In this document: positions 1-7,789 of the stretch, piece by piece
Layout: each line of letters begins with the position of its first letter
How positions within the stretch are numbered: position 1 is the stretch's first letter
From: CAYMZZ01 sp046297935
GTDB taxonomy: Bacteria; Bacteroidota; Bacteroidia; Chitinophagales; Chitinophagaceae
DNA: 64,000 nt
Direction of reading: 5' to 3'
NCBI GenBank assembly: GCA_046297935.1
Contig: JBKBHA010000012.1
Coordinates: 52,642-116,641 of the forward strand
Made by a program: the position numbers and the translations under genes
The notes under the pieces: model-generated
The model's input: only the letters and a program-made list of their open reading frames with translations
Databases searched by the model: none
What the model was told of the DNA's origin: nothing

Positions 1-132
1 GCGGCTAATAATGATGTCAAAAAAGCATTGAAATACGCCAAACTCGCTCTCCCCCTTGCCCCGAATGATCTGAACAAACAGTCAGTGCAGGCGATGATTG
101 AAAAGTTGGAAAAGGGGAATGTGAATTTATAA
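1..132 (+). CDS. C-terminal end of an unidentified protein (5' truncated by window)
   Basis: Frame 1 is open from the first base to a TAA at 130-132 and gives 43 residues. The visible part is helical and alanine/lysine/leucine-rich, with a stretch reading KKALKYAKLALPLAPND that resembles the second helix of a TPR-type or similar helical repeat. The rest of the gene lies outside the window, so no function can be assigned. It is followed by about 840 bases with no convincing gene. Confidence 0.7.
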   Translation, partial: AANNDVKKALKYAKLALPLAPNDLNKQSVQAMIEKLEKGNVNL

Positions 133-173
133 AACGATTGCTGGTTTATGTTGCGTTTGGCTCAGCACGCTCT

Positions 174-321
174 TTAACCACAGAGTTCACCGATTCAGGA
201 ACATAGGGCACGGAGGACGTATTACAGCAAATGCTTCAAAAAAGCCACATACTCTCAACAGCTCTCCGCGCCCTCTGCGAAAAATCTCTGTTACCTCTGC
301 GGTTAAATAGGGAATTAGTGC
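174..321. repeat. Imperfect hairpin element, copy 1
   Basis: The left arm near 174-223 begins TTAACCACAGAG and the right arm 262-306 ends CTCTGCGGTTAA; they are imperfect reverse complements. The segment 251-321 recurs as a near-identical direct copy at 470-538. Together with copy 2 it fills most of the gene-free stretch 133-660. No transposase is nearby, so this looks like a small non-autonomous or REP-like palindromic element. I see no gene in 133-660. Confidence 0.6.
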
Positions 322-387
322 TCTAAGGTCGTTACCCACCTCCAAAGCAGGTGTTCTTTTCTTAACAATTATGCATTTTGGCGCAAC

Positions 388-538
388 ACCCTCATTAACC
401 GCAGAGGTAACAGAGATTTTACGCGGAGAAACGGGAGGACGTTTTCAATTTGAGGACAAAATGCTCATTACTCTCAACAGCTCTCCGTGCCCTCTGCGTA
501 AAATCTCTGTTACCTCTGCGGTTAATAGGGTATTAGTG
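388..538. repeat. Long hairpin element, copy 2, with perfect 30-bp arms
   Basis: Bases 395-424 (starting TTAACCGCAGAGG) and 496-525 (ending CCTCTGCGGTTAA) are perfect reverse complements over 30 positions, with a 71-base loop. The right half 470-538 is a direct copy of 251-321. A perfect 30-bp stem suggests recent spread or active maintenance. Open frames crossing it, such as the one at 445-711 on the minus strand, follow the repeat and are not believed to be genes. Confidence 0.7.
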
Positions 539-663
539 CCCTTTTGAATACAGTGGTCGGGAAGGAAAAAATCGAAAAAGAGATTGTTGGCAGGGTTCGA
601 TGTGAGGGATTGGATCCGTCGAGGATATTTAGAATCGTTCCATTCGTATAGCTCAACACAATC

Positions 664-828
664 CGCCCCGATGGGGCGGAACATTCCTTCATCAATTCTT
701 TCTATCGACATGGCGCCCCGATGGGGCGGAGCATTCCTCCATCAAATCTTTCTATCTACAAGGCGCCCCGATGGGGCGCAGCATTCCTTCATCAATTCTT
801 TCTATCGACAAGGCGCCCCGATGGGGCG
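664..828. repeat. Tandem 50-bp repeat, about 3.3 units, each with a GC-rich hairpin
   Basis: The 15-mer CGCCCCGATGGGGCG occurs at 664, 714, 764 and 814, exactly 50 bases apart. It forms a 6-bp hairpin (CGCCCC/GGGGCG) with a GAT loop. The 35-base linkers (CATTCCTTCATCAATTC-like, then TCTATCGACA) differ at only a few positions. The array ends with the hairpin. The linkers are near-identical, so this is not a CRISPR array. It resembles REP-type units. Confidence 0.85.
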
Positions 829-837
829 CATTTCACA

Positions 838-977
838 AATGACGATTTAACAATTACACAACGGGCCTTCTCAACAACTTCACAACTCAACAACTCAACA
901 ACTACACAACGACACAACGACACAACTCAACAACTACACAACTCAACACTTCAACACTTCAACAATTCAACAGCTCA
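838..977. repeat. Octad word array, class C, after the FKBP stop codon
   Basis: The plus strand shows phased 8-base words such as ACACTTCA, ACAATTCA, CAACTCAA and CACAACGA. In the sense of the adjacent minus-strand FKBP gene they read GTTGAAGT/GTTGAGTT. The FKBP stop codon (975-977) lies inside the first word. No believable gene is encoded here. Confidence 0.8.
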
Positions 978-1448
978 AGGTTCCACATCCACTAGTTGCA
1001 CATCAAAAAACAAAGGGGTGTTGCCGGAGATCACACCACGGCCCTCGCAGCCGTAGGCCAAGGCAGAAGGCACCAGCAGCCGGATATGTCCACCTTCTTT
1101 AATCAGCGGAATACCGATACGCCATCCTTCGATCAAGCCCGCCAGTGGCCAGGCCGTTGTGTTGGCGGAAGATTGTTGATCAAAAATTTCGCCATCCAGA
1201 AATTTACCAACGTAGGTGATTTTGATATAAGAATCGGCAGTGGCAGAGGCGCCTGAACCGGGGTTTACAATTTGGTAGTAAAGACCGCTTGAATGGGATT
1301 GAACATCAGTTAACCCATTACTTGCCGCATAGGCCATCAAGGCATCTGCCTCGGCTGAAACCGGCTTGGGTTTACATTCTTTGTTACAGCTGCTAACACC
1401 CATCCACAAAATGCTACACAGGGCAAGGGTCGACAAGATTCGGATCAC
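975..1448 (-). CDS. FKBP-type peptidyl-prolyl isomerase, predicted lipoprotein
   Basis: This 157-residue protein begins at a GTG (1448). A hydrophobic segment ends in the lipobox VSSC (Cys21), so export and lipid anchoring are expected. Residues about 70-157 show the FKBP fold signature: YVGKFLDGEIFD, then GWRIGIPLIKEGGHIRLLVPS and LAYG. The usual IPPN before the last strand is ISGN here, a mild change. FKBP proteins speed proline cis-trans isomerisation and assist folding of exported proteins. The gene stands alone; downstream its stop runs directly into a word array. Family assignment is firm, the physiological client is unknown. Confidence 0.88.
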   Translation of the reverse strand: MIRILSTLALCSILWMGVSSCNKECKPKPVSAEADALMAYAASNGLTDVQSHSSGLYYQIVNPGSGASATADSYIKITYVGKFLDGEIFDQQSSANTTAWPLAGLIEGWRIGIPLIKEGGHIRLLVPSALAYGCEGRGVISGNTPLFFDVQLVDVEP

Positions 1449-1483
1449 AGTTGGTATTTTAGGTTTTCAAATAGTTGGCTAAA

Positions 1484-1843
1484 TCATGACAAGTTTTGGG
1501 TCTCATTCGCTGCAACGCCCTCCTTTTCCTTTCCCAACTCGCGGCGCGCAAGCAGCTCCCGGTAGCGGGTTTCGTGCAGGTCCCACTTGTGTTTTACGGA
1601 AAATACGGTAACAAAGACCACAATCAGCAATGCGGCTATCATCAGCACGATAAACATCGAGGAGTCGGCCCGGAATATCATGGTGGCCCGCTTGTACCAG
1701 CCCGCGAAGAAATTGACAAAAATAGCAACCACCAGTGCCAGGCCGAGTGGCAGACCCGCGGCCAGCTGGTATAAAACTTTACGTTTGCGATCACGATTTT
1801 CTTCCCAGTAAACAACAAAATCTTCTTCTTCGCGAGTAAGCAT
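1484..1843 (-). CDS. Small membrane protein with two transmembrane segments
   Basis: I choose the ATG at 1843 (MLTREEED, 119 residues) over one six codons upstream because a TAnnTTTG promoter element lies at 1848-1855, leaving no room for the longer product. Residues 28-49 and 63-83 are hydrophobic and probably span the inner membrane. The N-terminus is acidic, and the C-terminus is charged and probably helical (residues 84-110). I do not recognise the family. It is divergent from the HU-like gene at 1906. Confidence 0.65.
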   Translation of the reverse strand: MLTREEEDFVVYWEENRDRKRKVLYQLAAGLPLGLALVVAIFVNFFAGWYKRATMIFRADSSMFIVLMIAALLIVVFVTVFSVKHKWDLHETRYRELLARRELGKEKEGVAANETQNLS

Positions 1844-1847
1844 AATG

Positions 1848-1855
1848 CAAAAATA
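1848..1855 (-). promoter_or_regulatory. TAnnTTTG promoter element (TATTTTTG) 4 bases before ATG
   Basis: TATTTTTG matches the Bacteroidota -7 element. Only four bases separate it from the ATG at 1843, so transcription would start at or next to the start codon (leaderless mRNA). I see no TTG at the -33 position. Confidence 0.5.
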
Positions 1856-1905
1856 AAACATAATGCCCTACGATACTTGCAGCAGCGAAACGAATTGGTT
1901 ATATT

Positions 1906-2826
1906 GTGTCGCTAATACAAAAGGCTGTGAAAATTACATCCTTACTAACCCAATATCTGTACGAACAACATCGGCTCGATTTGCCCGGTATCGGGAGTTT
2001 TGTACTCGATCCGTCCAGTACGGTAGCCGTTGGCGGCAAGAATAGCGCTCCCCTGCCGCCGCATATCCACTTCCAACATCGAACTGATCTCCGCGAGCCT
2101 ACTGATCTCATTCGTTTCATTTCCGAACAAACTGGCAAAATGAAGGCCCTCGCGGCTTCCGATCTCGATTCCTTTATCGAGCTGGCCCAGCAATTTCTGA
2201 ACATCGGCAAACCCTTCGTGCTGGAAGGTATCGGTACGCTGGTGCGCCTGAAACCGGGTGAATACGAATTCACGGCTGCGCCGCCCCCCGCTACCGACAG
2301 ACGGCGGGATACAGCAGCTCGCGAAACAGCCAAAACCGTGGCAAGGGAAGAAACCACCGAACGATACGAGTCCTTCCTGAGCGAACCAAAACCGAAAGAA
2401 GGATGGCGCAAGCCAGTACTGATAGTGGCAGTGCTTGCCGGACTTGCGCTGGCGATCTGGGGAGGATATCGCATTTCCCAAAAACCAGCCGATAACAACG
2501 AGCCGATCAGCGCAGAACCGACACTTTCTGAAACCGCGTCCGCAAACGTAGCGATGCAACCAATAGATAGCAGCAGCCAGCAGCCGGTTACACAGCCTGG
2601 TCGGACGAATGTGGACAGCTATACCTATGTACTGGAAAATGCGGGCAGGCAACGTGCTATCAAGCGGTACAATCAACTTCGCACCAATTTGTGGGACGTA
2701 CAACTGTCAACCACCGATTCGGTCCGGTTTAAGTTATACCTGACCCTGCCTGTCAACTATGGCGACACCAGCCGCATCAAAGACTCCCTGCGTGTAATGC
2801 TGGGGCGGCCGGTGTATATTGAGTAG
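1906..2826 (+). CDS. HU-like (CCDC81-type) N-terminal domain protein with one TM segment and SPOR-like C-terminus
   Basis: 306 residues from a GTG at 1906. Residues 1-60 (helical start, then LDLPGIGSFVLD) and about 75-125 (IGKPFVLEGIGTLVRLKPGEYEF) resemble the paired HU-like domains known from Bacteroidota proteins related to CCDC81. A charged linker leads to one TM helix (about 170-190), a polar linker, and a 70-residue C-terminal part with SPOR-like character. This layout suggests a cytoplasmic HU-like part tethered to the inner membrane with a periplasmic, possibly peptidoglycan-binding, end. The gene converges on kynU with a 10-base gap. Domain names are from pattern recognition and the role is unknown. 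Confidence 0.7.
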   Translation: MSLIQKAVKITSLLTQYLYEQHRLDLPGIGSFVLDPSSTVAVGGKNSAPLPPHIHFQHRTDLREPTDLIRFISEQTGKMKALAASDLDSFIELAQQFLNIGKPFVLEGIGTLVRLKPGEYEFTAAPPPATDRRRDTAARETAKTVAREETTERYESFLSEPKPKEGWRKPVLIVAVLAGLALAIWGGYRISQKPADNNEPISAEPTLSETASANVAMQPIDSSSQQPVTQPGRTNVDSYTYVLENAGRQRAIKRYNQLRTNLWDVQLSTTDSVRFKLYLTLPVNYGDTSRIKDSLRVMLGRPVYIE

Positions 2827-2836
2827 GCAGTCATTT

Positions 2837-4117
2837 TCAGCGTTGAAAGACAGATTTAAAAATTTCCCCGAACCGGTACACTTCTTCATAGGAATTATAC
2901 AGCGGCACAGGTGCCAGTCTGATCACATTAGGTTCACGCCAATCAGTGCGTATGCCTGCCTTAGTAAAGGCATCGAACATTGACCTCCCATTCCGGTGTA
3001 CTAACATAGATACCTGGCAACCCCTGGCAGCGGGGTCGGTGGGCGTCAGTATTTCCAAAACGGAAGGGTCGGGTTCACCAATTGCATCCTGTAATACTGC
3101 CCATAGAAATTCATTGAGTGATTTTCGCTTTTCCTGTATTTTTTCCCAGCCGGCTTCTTCAAAAACCTGCAGTGAAGCGCGGAGCGTTGCGTACAACAAA
3201 ATAGCAGGAGTACTCAATTGCCAGCCGGCCGCACCGGCCATAGGCAAAAATCCTTTTTCCATCTTGAAACGGGTGGCTTCATCATATCCCCACCAGCCTG
3301 CAAACCTTGGTAGCTGGGAGGCATGATGGCGACGATGAATAAATGCAGCGCCCATAGCACCCGGGCCTGCATTCAGGTATTTGTAATTGCACCAGCAGGC
3401 AAAATCTACTCCCCAATCGTGCAATTGAAGAGGAATGTTGCCGGCAGCATGAGCCAGATCAAAGCCAATTGTGATCCCTTTTTCGCGCGCGAACTGCGCA
3501 ATCGCCTTCATATCCAGTACCTGCCCGGTGTAATAATGTAAACCACCCAGTAAAATCAATGCCAGTTCATCTGCATGATCTTCTATTGCCTGCAAAATAT
3601 CTTCCGTTCGCAGCAGATGTTCGCCGGCACGTGGGGCAATCTCCAAAATAGCTTCCGCAGGTTGTTGTTGCCGATAACGAAGGTGGGTCTCAAGTGCATA
3701 TTGATCGCTGGGAAAGGCTTTGGCTTCGCAAAGAATACGGCGACGTTTGCCCTGAGGCTGGTAAAAGCTAACCATCATCAGGTGAAGGTTCACTGTCAGC
3801 TGATTCATGACCACCACTTCGTCGGGATATGCTCCTACAATGGTCGACAATGAACGCTGCAGGGTTTCATGGTAGTTCATCCAGGGCTCACTCGCGTGAA
3901 AGAAGGATTCCACACCCAGCGTTGCCCAGTCATCGAGTACTTTATCGATTTCATCGCGCGTGCGGCGAGGCTGGAGTCCGAGTGAATTTCCCAGAAAATA
4001 AACATCCGGCGTGCCGCCAGTGCCGGGTGGTAAAAATTCTTTTTTGAACGATGCAAGAGGATCAGCCGCATCAAGCTGGCGGGCCAGTTCAAGGCTGGGC
4101 TTCTTATTGGAAAACAT
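2837..4117 (-). CDS. kynU: Kynureninase
   Basis: A 426-residue PLP enzyme that cleaves kynurenine or 3-hydroxykynurenine to anthranilate or 3-hydroxyanthranilate plus alanine. Diagnostic parts are NSLGLQP (44-50), FPSDQYA (135-141), GFDLAHA (218-224) and CWCNYKYLNAGPG with the Schiff-base Lys246. Length is normal for the family. It lies 21 bases after the SDR gene on the same strand, probably in one transcript. No other gene of tryptophan breakdown or quinolinate synthesis is visible in the window. Confidence 0.95.
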   Translation of the reverse strand: MFSNKKPSLELARQLDAADPLASFKKEFLPPGTGGTPDVYFLGNSLGLQPRRTRDEIDKVLDDWATLGVESFFHASEPWMNYHETLQRSLSTIVGAYPDEVVVMNQLTVNLHLMMVSFYQPQGKRRRILCEAKAFPSDQYALETHLRYRQQQPAEAILEIAPRAGEHLLRTEDILQAIEDHADELALILLGGLHYYTGQVLDMKAIAQFAREKGITIGFDLAHAAGNIPLQLHDWGVDFACWCNYKYLNAGPGAMGAAFIHRRHHASQLPRFAGWWGYDEATRFKMEKGFLPMAGAAGWQLSTPAILLYATLRASLQVFEEAGWEKIQEKRKSLNEFLWAVLQDAIGEPDPSVLEILTPTDPAARGCQVSMLVHRNGRSMFDAFTKAGIRTDWREPNVIRLAPVPLYNSYEEVYRFGEIFKSVFQR

Positions 4118-4138
4118 GCTTCAGGTTCGTTTAATTTT

Positions 4139-4933
4139 TTAAATGCTACCGGTTCTGCCTCCATCTACCGGAATACTGACTCCGGTGATATATGCTGCAA
4201 GCGGCGATGCCAGGAAACAGGCCAGTTGTGCCGGTTCTGACGCATCGGCAAATCGCCGGGCGGGCACCGAAGCCCGCATCTGGTCAGCCATGGTCTGTTC
4301 TGAAATTCCTTTGGCAGCTGCCTCGGTACGGATCAAAGAAGCCAGCCGTGCGGTCTCCGTAAGACCAGGCAATATATTATTTACGGTGATGGAGTCTTTA
4401 GCCAGTTCATTGCTGAGGGTCTTGGCCCATGCGGCCACTGCCGCTCTTGTTGTATTCGACACCCCCAGGTTGGGAAGGGGAATTCGAACCGAGGTGGAAA
4501 TGATATTGATGATACGGCCGTACTGCTGCGCACGCATACCTGGCAACAGGGCCTGCACCAAGCGGTGGTTGACTAGCAGATGTTGCTGGTAAGCGGCCAG
4601 AAACGCTTCTTCCGTGGCTTCTGTGATGGGGCCCGGTGCAGGTCCGCCCGCATTGTTCACCAGAATATGAAAGGGCGCAATGGCCTTGATTTGTTCAATC
4701 GCAGCCGACACCTCAACAGCTTTTGAAAAATCGGCAATCAGATATCCATGCTTTTGCTCCGGCGATACAATCGACAATGAATCCTTTGTCCGTTGAAGCG
4801 CCTCTTCGTTCCGCGCCAGCAACCAGCAACTCGCACCCGCAGCTGCCATGGCCTGCGCCGTAGCCAGTCCAATTCCCTGTGTACTCCCCGCCACCAGCGC
4901 CCTCTTCCCCCGCAGATTAATTTCTATCGACAT
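4139..4933 (-). CDS. Atypical short-chain dehydrogenase/reductase (SDR) family protein
   Basis: 264 residues from ATG 4933; a TTG one codon earlier is less likely. The nucleotide-binding motif AGSTQGIG (15-22) and NNAGG (93-97) identify the SDR fold, and the C-terminus VDGGRTGSI is also typical. The catalytic YxxxK is missing: the aligned segment SNTTR (159-163) puts Ser where Tyr and Arg where Lys are expected. Such FabG-like members with an altered tetrad are known, and their reactions are mostly undefined. It precedes kynU with a 21-base gap, so a link to kynurenine metabolism is plausible but inferred. Confidence 0.85.
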   Translation of the reverse strand: MSIEINLRGKRALVAGSTQGIGLATAQAMAAAGASCWLLARNEEALQRTKDSLSIVSPEQKHGYLIADFSKAVEVSAAIEQIKAIAPFHILVNNAGGPAPGPITEATEEAFLAAYQQHLLVNHRLVQALLPGMRAQQYGRIINIISTSVRIPLPNLGVSNTTRAAVAAWAKTLSNELAKDSITVNNILPGLTETARLASLIRTEAAAKGISEQTMADQMRASVPARRFADASEPAQLACFLASPLAAYITGVSIPVDGGRTGSI

Positions 4934-4986
4934 CAATGTTTGTTTGTTGTTCTATAGGTCTCGCCCCAACCCCTGCCTCAACGCTT

Positions 4987-5008
4987 GCCCCAACGCATGC
5001 GTTGGGGC
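4987..5008. repeat. Perfect 22-bp palindrome
   Basis: The arms GCCCCAACGCA and TGCGTTGGGGC form a perfect palindrome without a spacer. A degenerate part-copy (GCCTCAACGCTT) precedes it. It lies between a class A word array and the SDR start, in the 3' region of the glycerophosphodiesterase gene. There is no U-tract, so a simple intrinsic terminator is unlikely. Confidence 0.75.
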
Positions 5009-5014
5009 TACGAA

Positions 5015-5135
5015 CCTTTCACCTCTCACCTTTCACCTTTCACCTTTCACCTCTCACCTTTCACCATTCACCTCTCACCTTTCGCCTTTCACCTCTCACC
5101 TCTCACCTCTCACCTCTCACCTTTCACCTCTCACC
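5015..5135. repeat. Heptad word array, class A (TTTCACC/TCTCACC)
   Basis: About 17 consecutive 7-base words of the form TYTCACC on the plus strand, read as GGTGARA in the sense of the glycerophosphodiesterase gene. The array begins inside that gene, so its last codons (V-R-G-E-R) and stop codon are made of array words. Confidence 0.9.
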
Positions 5136-6034
5136 AAATCCGGATAATCCGTAATCACCCCGTCCACTCCCGCCTTCACGAGGCTGTCAATCCTTTCCCG
5201 GCTGTTAACGGTCCAGGGAATAACGCGCATATGCTGTTTATGACACCAATCAATCATAGAAGCGGTTACTGCTTCGTGGGCCGGACTGTAAATGGCGGGT
5301 GTGAATCCCAGTTCTTTGATCCTTGTTTCCACATCAGCTGCTACCGGCGCTTCAGTAAGCAGAGCGGTGGGAATGGCTGGATAGTGTTCGTGTATATAGC
5401 GAAGACTGCGCGGATCGAATGATTGGATGGTCACATATTTTTCCATTCTTCTTTCTTTTACCACGTTCATCAGCAACTCACAAAATTCGGCTGCCGCGGG
5501 GTGATAGACTCCATCTCCTTCCGGCGATATTTTTGTTTCGATATTAAAAAACGGAATGGGCATTTGATGTTGTTGAGCATAGCTGCTTACACTATCGAAG
5601 ATGGCTGCCAGCAGCGGCTTGCTGACTGCAATTTTTTGCTGTTGCGGAAAACGCGGATGTGGACGCATGCCCACATCGTAGCGGCTGAGTTCGGAAAAAC
5701 TCATCCGATAAATATTGTACTGCTTTTCTTCCTCGGCACTGATCGGTTTCCCATCGGGCGCCGTCGCAATTTCATGTCCCATCCACGGCTCATGTGAAAG
5801 CACCACCTGGCTGTCGGCAGTAATCACCACATCCATTTCCAGGGTGTTTACCCCTAGCTCCATGGCTTTATGCATGGCGGGCCAGGTATTTTCTGGCATC
5901 AATCCGCGACAGCCGCGGTGACCCTGTATATCGATACCGGAAAGATCCATGTCGGCTGGCTGTTTGCTTTTGTCGGGTCCCTGGCAACTCATGAGCAGCA
6001 GGATTATAATTAAACTATAGTGGTAGCTTTTCAT
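5117..6034 (-). CDS. Glycerophosphodiester phosphodiesterase, lipoprotein
   Basis: A 305-residue GDPD-family enzyme that hydrolyses glycerophosphodiesters to glycerol 3-phosphate and an alcohol. A lipobox (LLMSC, Cys17) indicates an exported, lipid-anchored protein. Catalytic and metal residues are visible: HRG (His39-Arg40), PENT (47-50), LEMDV (Glu66, Asp68) and His81 in LSHEPW. Its ATG overlaps the TAA of the upstream PaiB-like gene by one base (TAATG), so the two are translationally coupled. The last residues VRGER are encoded by the class A array, so the original C-terminus may have been different. Confidence 0.92.
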   Translation of the reverse strand: MKSYHYSLIIILLLMSCQGPDKSKQPADMDLSGIDIQGHRGCRGLMPENTWPAMHKAMELGVNTLEMDVVITADSQVVLSHEPWMGHEIATAPDGKPISAEEEKQYNIYRMSFSELSRYDVGMRPHPRFPQQQKIAVSKPLLAAIFDSVSSYAQQHQMPIPFFNIETKISPEGDGVYHPAAAEFCELLMNVVKERRMEKYVTIQSFDPRSLRYIHEHYPAIPTALLTEAPVAADVETRIKELGFTPAIYSPAHEAVTASMIDWCHKQHMRVIPWTVNSRERIDSLVKAGVDGVITDYPDLVRGER

Positions 6035-6660
6035 TATTTTGTCCAGGCTTCTCGTTTCTCCATTTCGGATGCAATGCTTCTTGCTGCCTCATTGCCATCC
6101 CGAAGTTGGCGAATAATGTTTTTATAACTGGCCTCGTCGCGATTCTGGCTTAGCTTGAACACATTGTCGAGCCGGGTCACCTTCATCTCAAAGCCCGCAA
6201 TAGCCGGAACCAGTTTTGAGATATACGCTTCCGAAAGATCTTCGTAATTGGCACCCGAACGGGGGTTACCTTCAAAATGAGCAGTTGTTTTGCGCAATAT
6301 CTCTCGTAATTCAGATTCTTCCAGGAACCGAATCTTGCCGCGGGCATGCACGGTCATATAATTCCAGGTACTTCCCTGCGCCGGATTGCTGTACCAACTG
6401 GCGCTTACATAACAATGGGCGCCGGTAAACAGCGCCAGGGCATGCGGATTCTGAGAAAAAGCTTTGTGATGATCGGTTTGCCGCATCATATGGCCGTACA
6501 GAAACAACTCATCCTCTTTCCACTCCGGCAAAACCGGCACCTGCGTGGCCACGGGTCGCTGCTCCTGATCCACCCCGGTGAGGCAAACGAACGGATGGTC
6601 CTTTATAAACTCTTTAATCGTTGCTGCATCCTGTTCCTGGAAATAAGGAAGTTTATACAT
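6034..6660 (-). CDS. FMN-binding PaiB-family protein
   Basis: This 208-residue protein has the pattern of the PaiB-like FMN-binding split-barrel family, often annotated as negative transcriptional regulator. Signs are the start MYKLPYFQEQD, ATQVPVLPEW, HMMRQTDHHKAF, LALFTGAHCYVSASWY and TWNYMTVHARGKI. The usual length is about 200-220. It is the first gene of a two-gene unit with the phosphodiesterase. A complete promoter (TTG, 20 bases, TAAATTTG) ends four bases before its ATG. Whether it regulates genes or handles flavin chemistry cannot be read from sequence. Confidence 0.85.
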   Translation of the reverse strand: MYKLPYFQEQDAATIKEFIKDHPFVCLTGVDQEQRPVATQVPVLPEWKEDELFLYGHMMRQTDHHKAFSQNPHALALFTGAHCYVSASWYSNPAQGSTWNYMTVHARGKIRFLEESELREILRKTTAHFEGNPRSGANYEDLSEAYISKLVPAIAGFEMKVTRLDNVFKLSQNRDEASYKNIIRQLRDGNEAARSIASEMEKREAWTK

Positions 6661-6664
6661 AAAA

Positions 6665-6695
6665 CAAATTTAAGGACTTTGCCTGCGCAGTGCAA
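6665..6695 (-). promoter_or_regulatory. Complete Bacteroidota promoter for the PaiB-like gene
   Basis: On the minus strand TTG (6693-6695) is followed by 20 bases and TAAATTTG (6665-6672), matching TTG-N19-21-TAnnTTTG. Four bases lie between the element and ATG 6660, predicting a leaderless transcript. Confidence 0.7.
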
Positions 6696-6736
6696 CGTTT
6701 TATCTGCGGTGCTTGTCAGCCTTGCAAACTGGCAAT

Positions 6737-7702
6737 ATGAAAAGAACCCAACAGTTGTATTCATTCCTGTTTACCTGCTTATTCTTCTTTGCAGGCATTA
6801 CAGCCAGGGCCGGCAACGGTCAACAGACGGTTAATGCCGTGCTTGGCGATGAAAGTTTTGTCGCCACATTTGGGATAGCGCCTGATGCAGCTACTCCCGA
6901 GCAATTTCGACTGCAGTTGCATTTGGCCTATGTGGAAAGGCTGCTGCGTCAACGCGATGTACAGACACTTTCAAAGAGTCAGCAACAAAATCGGCTTCGG
7001 GTGATCGAACTGTTGTCGGCTTACTGGCAGGCAGGCATTTTTCCGACCAACCGCCAATACGCCAACGAAAGAAGACCCTGTTTTATCGACGACGAAGGAC
7101 GTATCTGCGCTGTGGGCTTCTTGTTGGCCGCAACAAGAGGCTTGGAAGCTGCCAAAGAAATCAATAAAAGCTACCAATACGAATATGTACTGAACATGCA
7201 ATCGGAGGCGTTGAATAATTGGGCCGAAGAGTTTGGTTTGACCCTGGAAGAATGTGCCATGATTCAGCCTACTTACGGACCTCCTCCCCCTGCTCAGACC
7301 AGTTATGCGGAATTGAAAAGTGGCTACGCGGTACCAAGTGCGATACTGGGCGGTGGCAACCTGGCTTTGTCGATCGCACAACTGCGCGGGGTAGGAAACA
7401 GGAACTGGCACTATGCGGCTTTGATCAGTGGCGGCGGGCAGGTAATTCTTGGTCTTGCCAATATTCGCAAAAGCCATTACAGCGCAGGCATCAACGGTAG
7501 TGGTACTTATACCCGTTATCGCGCGCAGAACAATTTATCCTATATAAATATAGCCATGGGAACCGCTACATTGGTTACCAGTGCCATCCAACTGATGTCG
7601 CATAAGCGATCATCGGGCAAAGGAATTCCCGTAAGCATTTACGGATATCCCAATGAAGCCAATTCTGTATCTATGGGTTTATCGTATTCGTACCGCTTTT
7701 AA
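6737..7702 (+). CDS. Exported protein of unknown function with a C-A-V-G-F motif
   Basis: I choose ATG 6737 (321 residues) because the protein then opens with a normal signal peptide, KRTQQLYSFLFTCLFFFAG, ending near ITARA. Residues about 40-165 are helical and contain RPCFIDDEGRICAVGFLL; related cysteine-bearing motifs occur in uncharacterised secreted proteins. The C-terminal half is glycine-rich with hydrophobic stretches (SAILGGGNLALSIAQL, MGTATLVTSAIQLM) and ends in an aromatic YSYRF, consistent with association with the outer membrane. A strong terminator follows. Function unknown. Confidence 0.75.
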   Translation: MKRTQQLYSFLFTCLFFFAGITARAGNGQQTVNAVLGDESFVATFGIAPDAATPEQFRLQLHLAYVERLLRQRDVQTLSKSQQQNRLRVIELLSAYWQAGIFPTNRQYANERRPCFIDDEGRICAVGFLLAATRGLEAAKEINKSYQYEYVLNMQSEALNNWAEEFGLTLEECAMIQPTYGPPPPAQTSYAELKSGYAVPSAILGGGNLALSIAQLRGVGNRNWHYAALISGGGQVILGLANIRKSHYSAGINGSGTYTRYRAQNNLSYINIAMGTATLVTSAIQLMSHKRSSGKGIPVSIYGYPNEANSVSMGLSYSYRF

Positions 7703-7756
7703 GAAGCTGATCACTGCCCCCACAATCAGGGCAATGCTTGGTGGTTTGGAGAATGA

Positions 7757-7789
7757 AGGCTGTTCTTTTCAAAGAACGGCCTCTTTTTT
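7757..7789 (+). terminator. Intrinsic terminator
   Basis: Stem AGGC-T-GTTCTTT / AAAGAAC-G-GCCT (one G-T pair) with a TC loop, followed by C and six Ts. It ends the plus-strand gene at 6737-7702 and reaches the stop codon of the convergent dehydrogenase gene. Confidence 0.85.

Noticed and set aside
664..828. Possible CRISPR array
   Set aside because: Units repeat in full; the segments between hairpins are near-identical, not unique spacers, and no cas gene is present.
445..1056. Open frames on both strands across the repeats
   Set aside because: Their sequence is translated repeat (hairpin elements, 50-bp units, octad words) and none has coherent protein character or a promoter.
1945..2703. 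252-codon minus-strand frame opposite the HU-like gene
   Set aside because: Composition is that of a shadow frame; the plus-strand gene has recognisable domains over the same region.
5015..5147. Leu-Ser-Pro-Phe-Thr repeat peptides from plus-strand frames through the class A array
   Set aside because: All three forward frames are open only because the 7-base word lacks stops on that strand; this is translated microsatellite, not a repeat protein.
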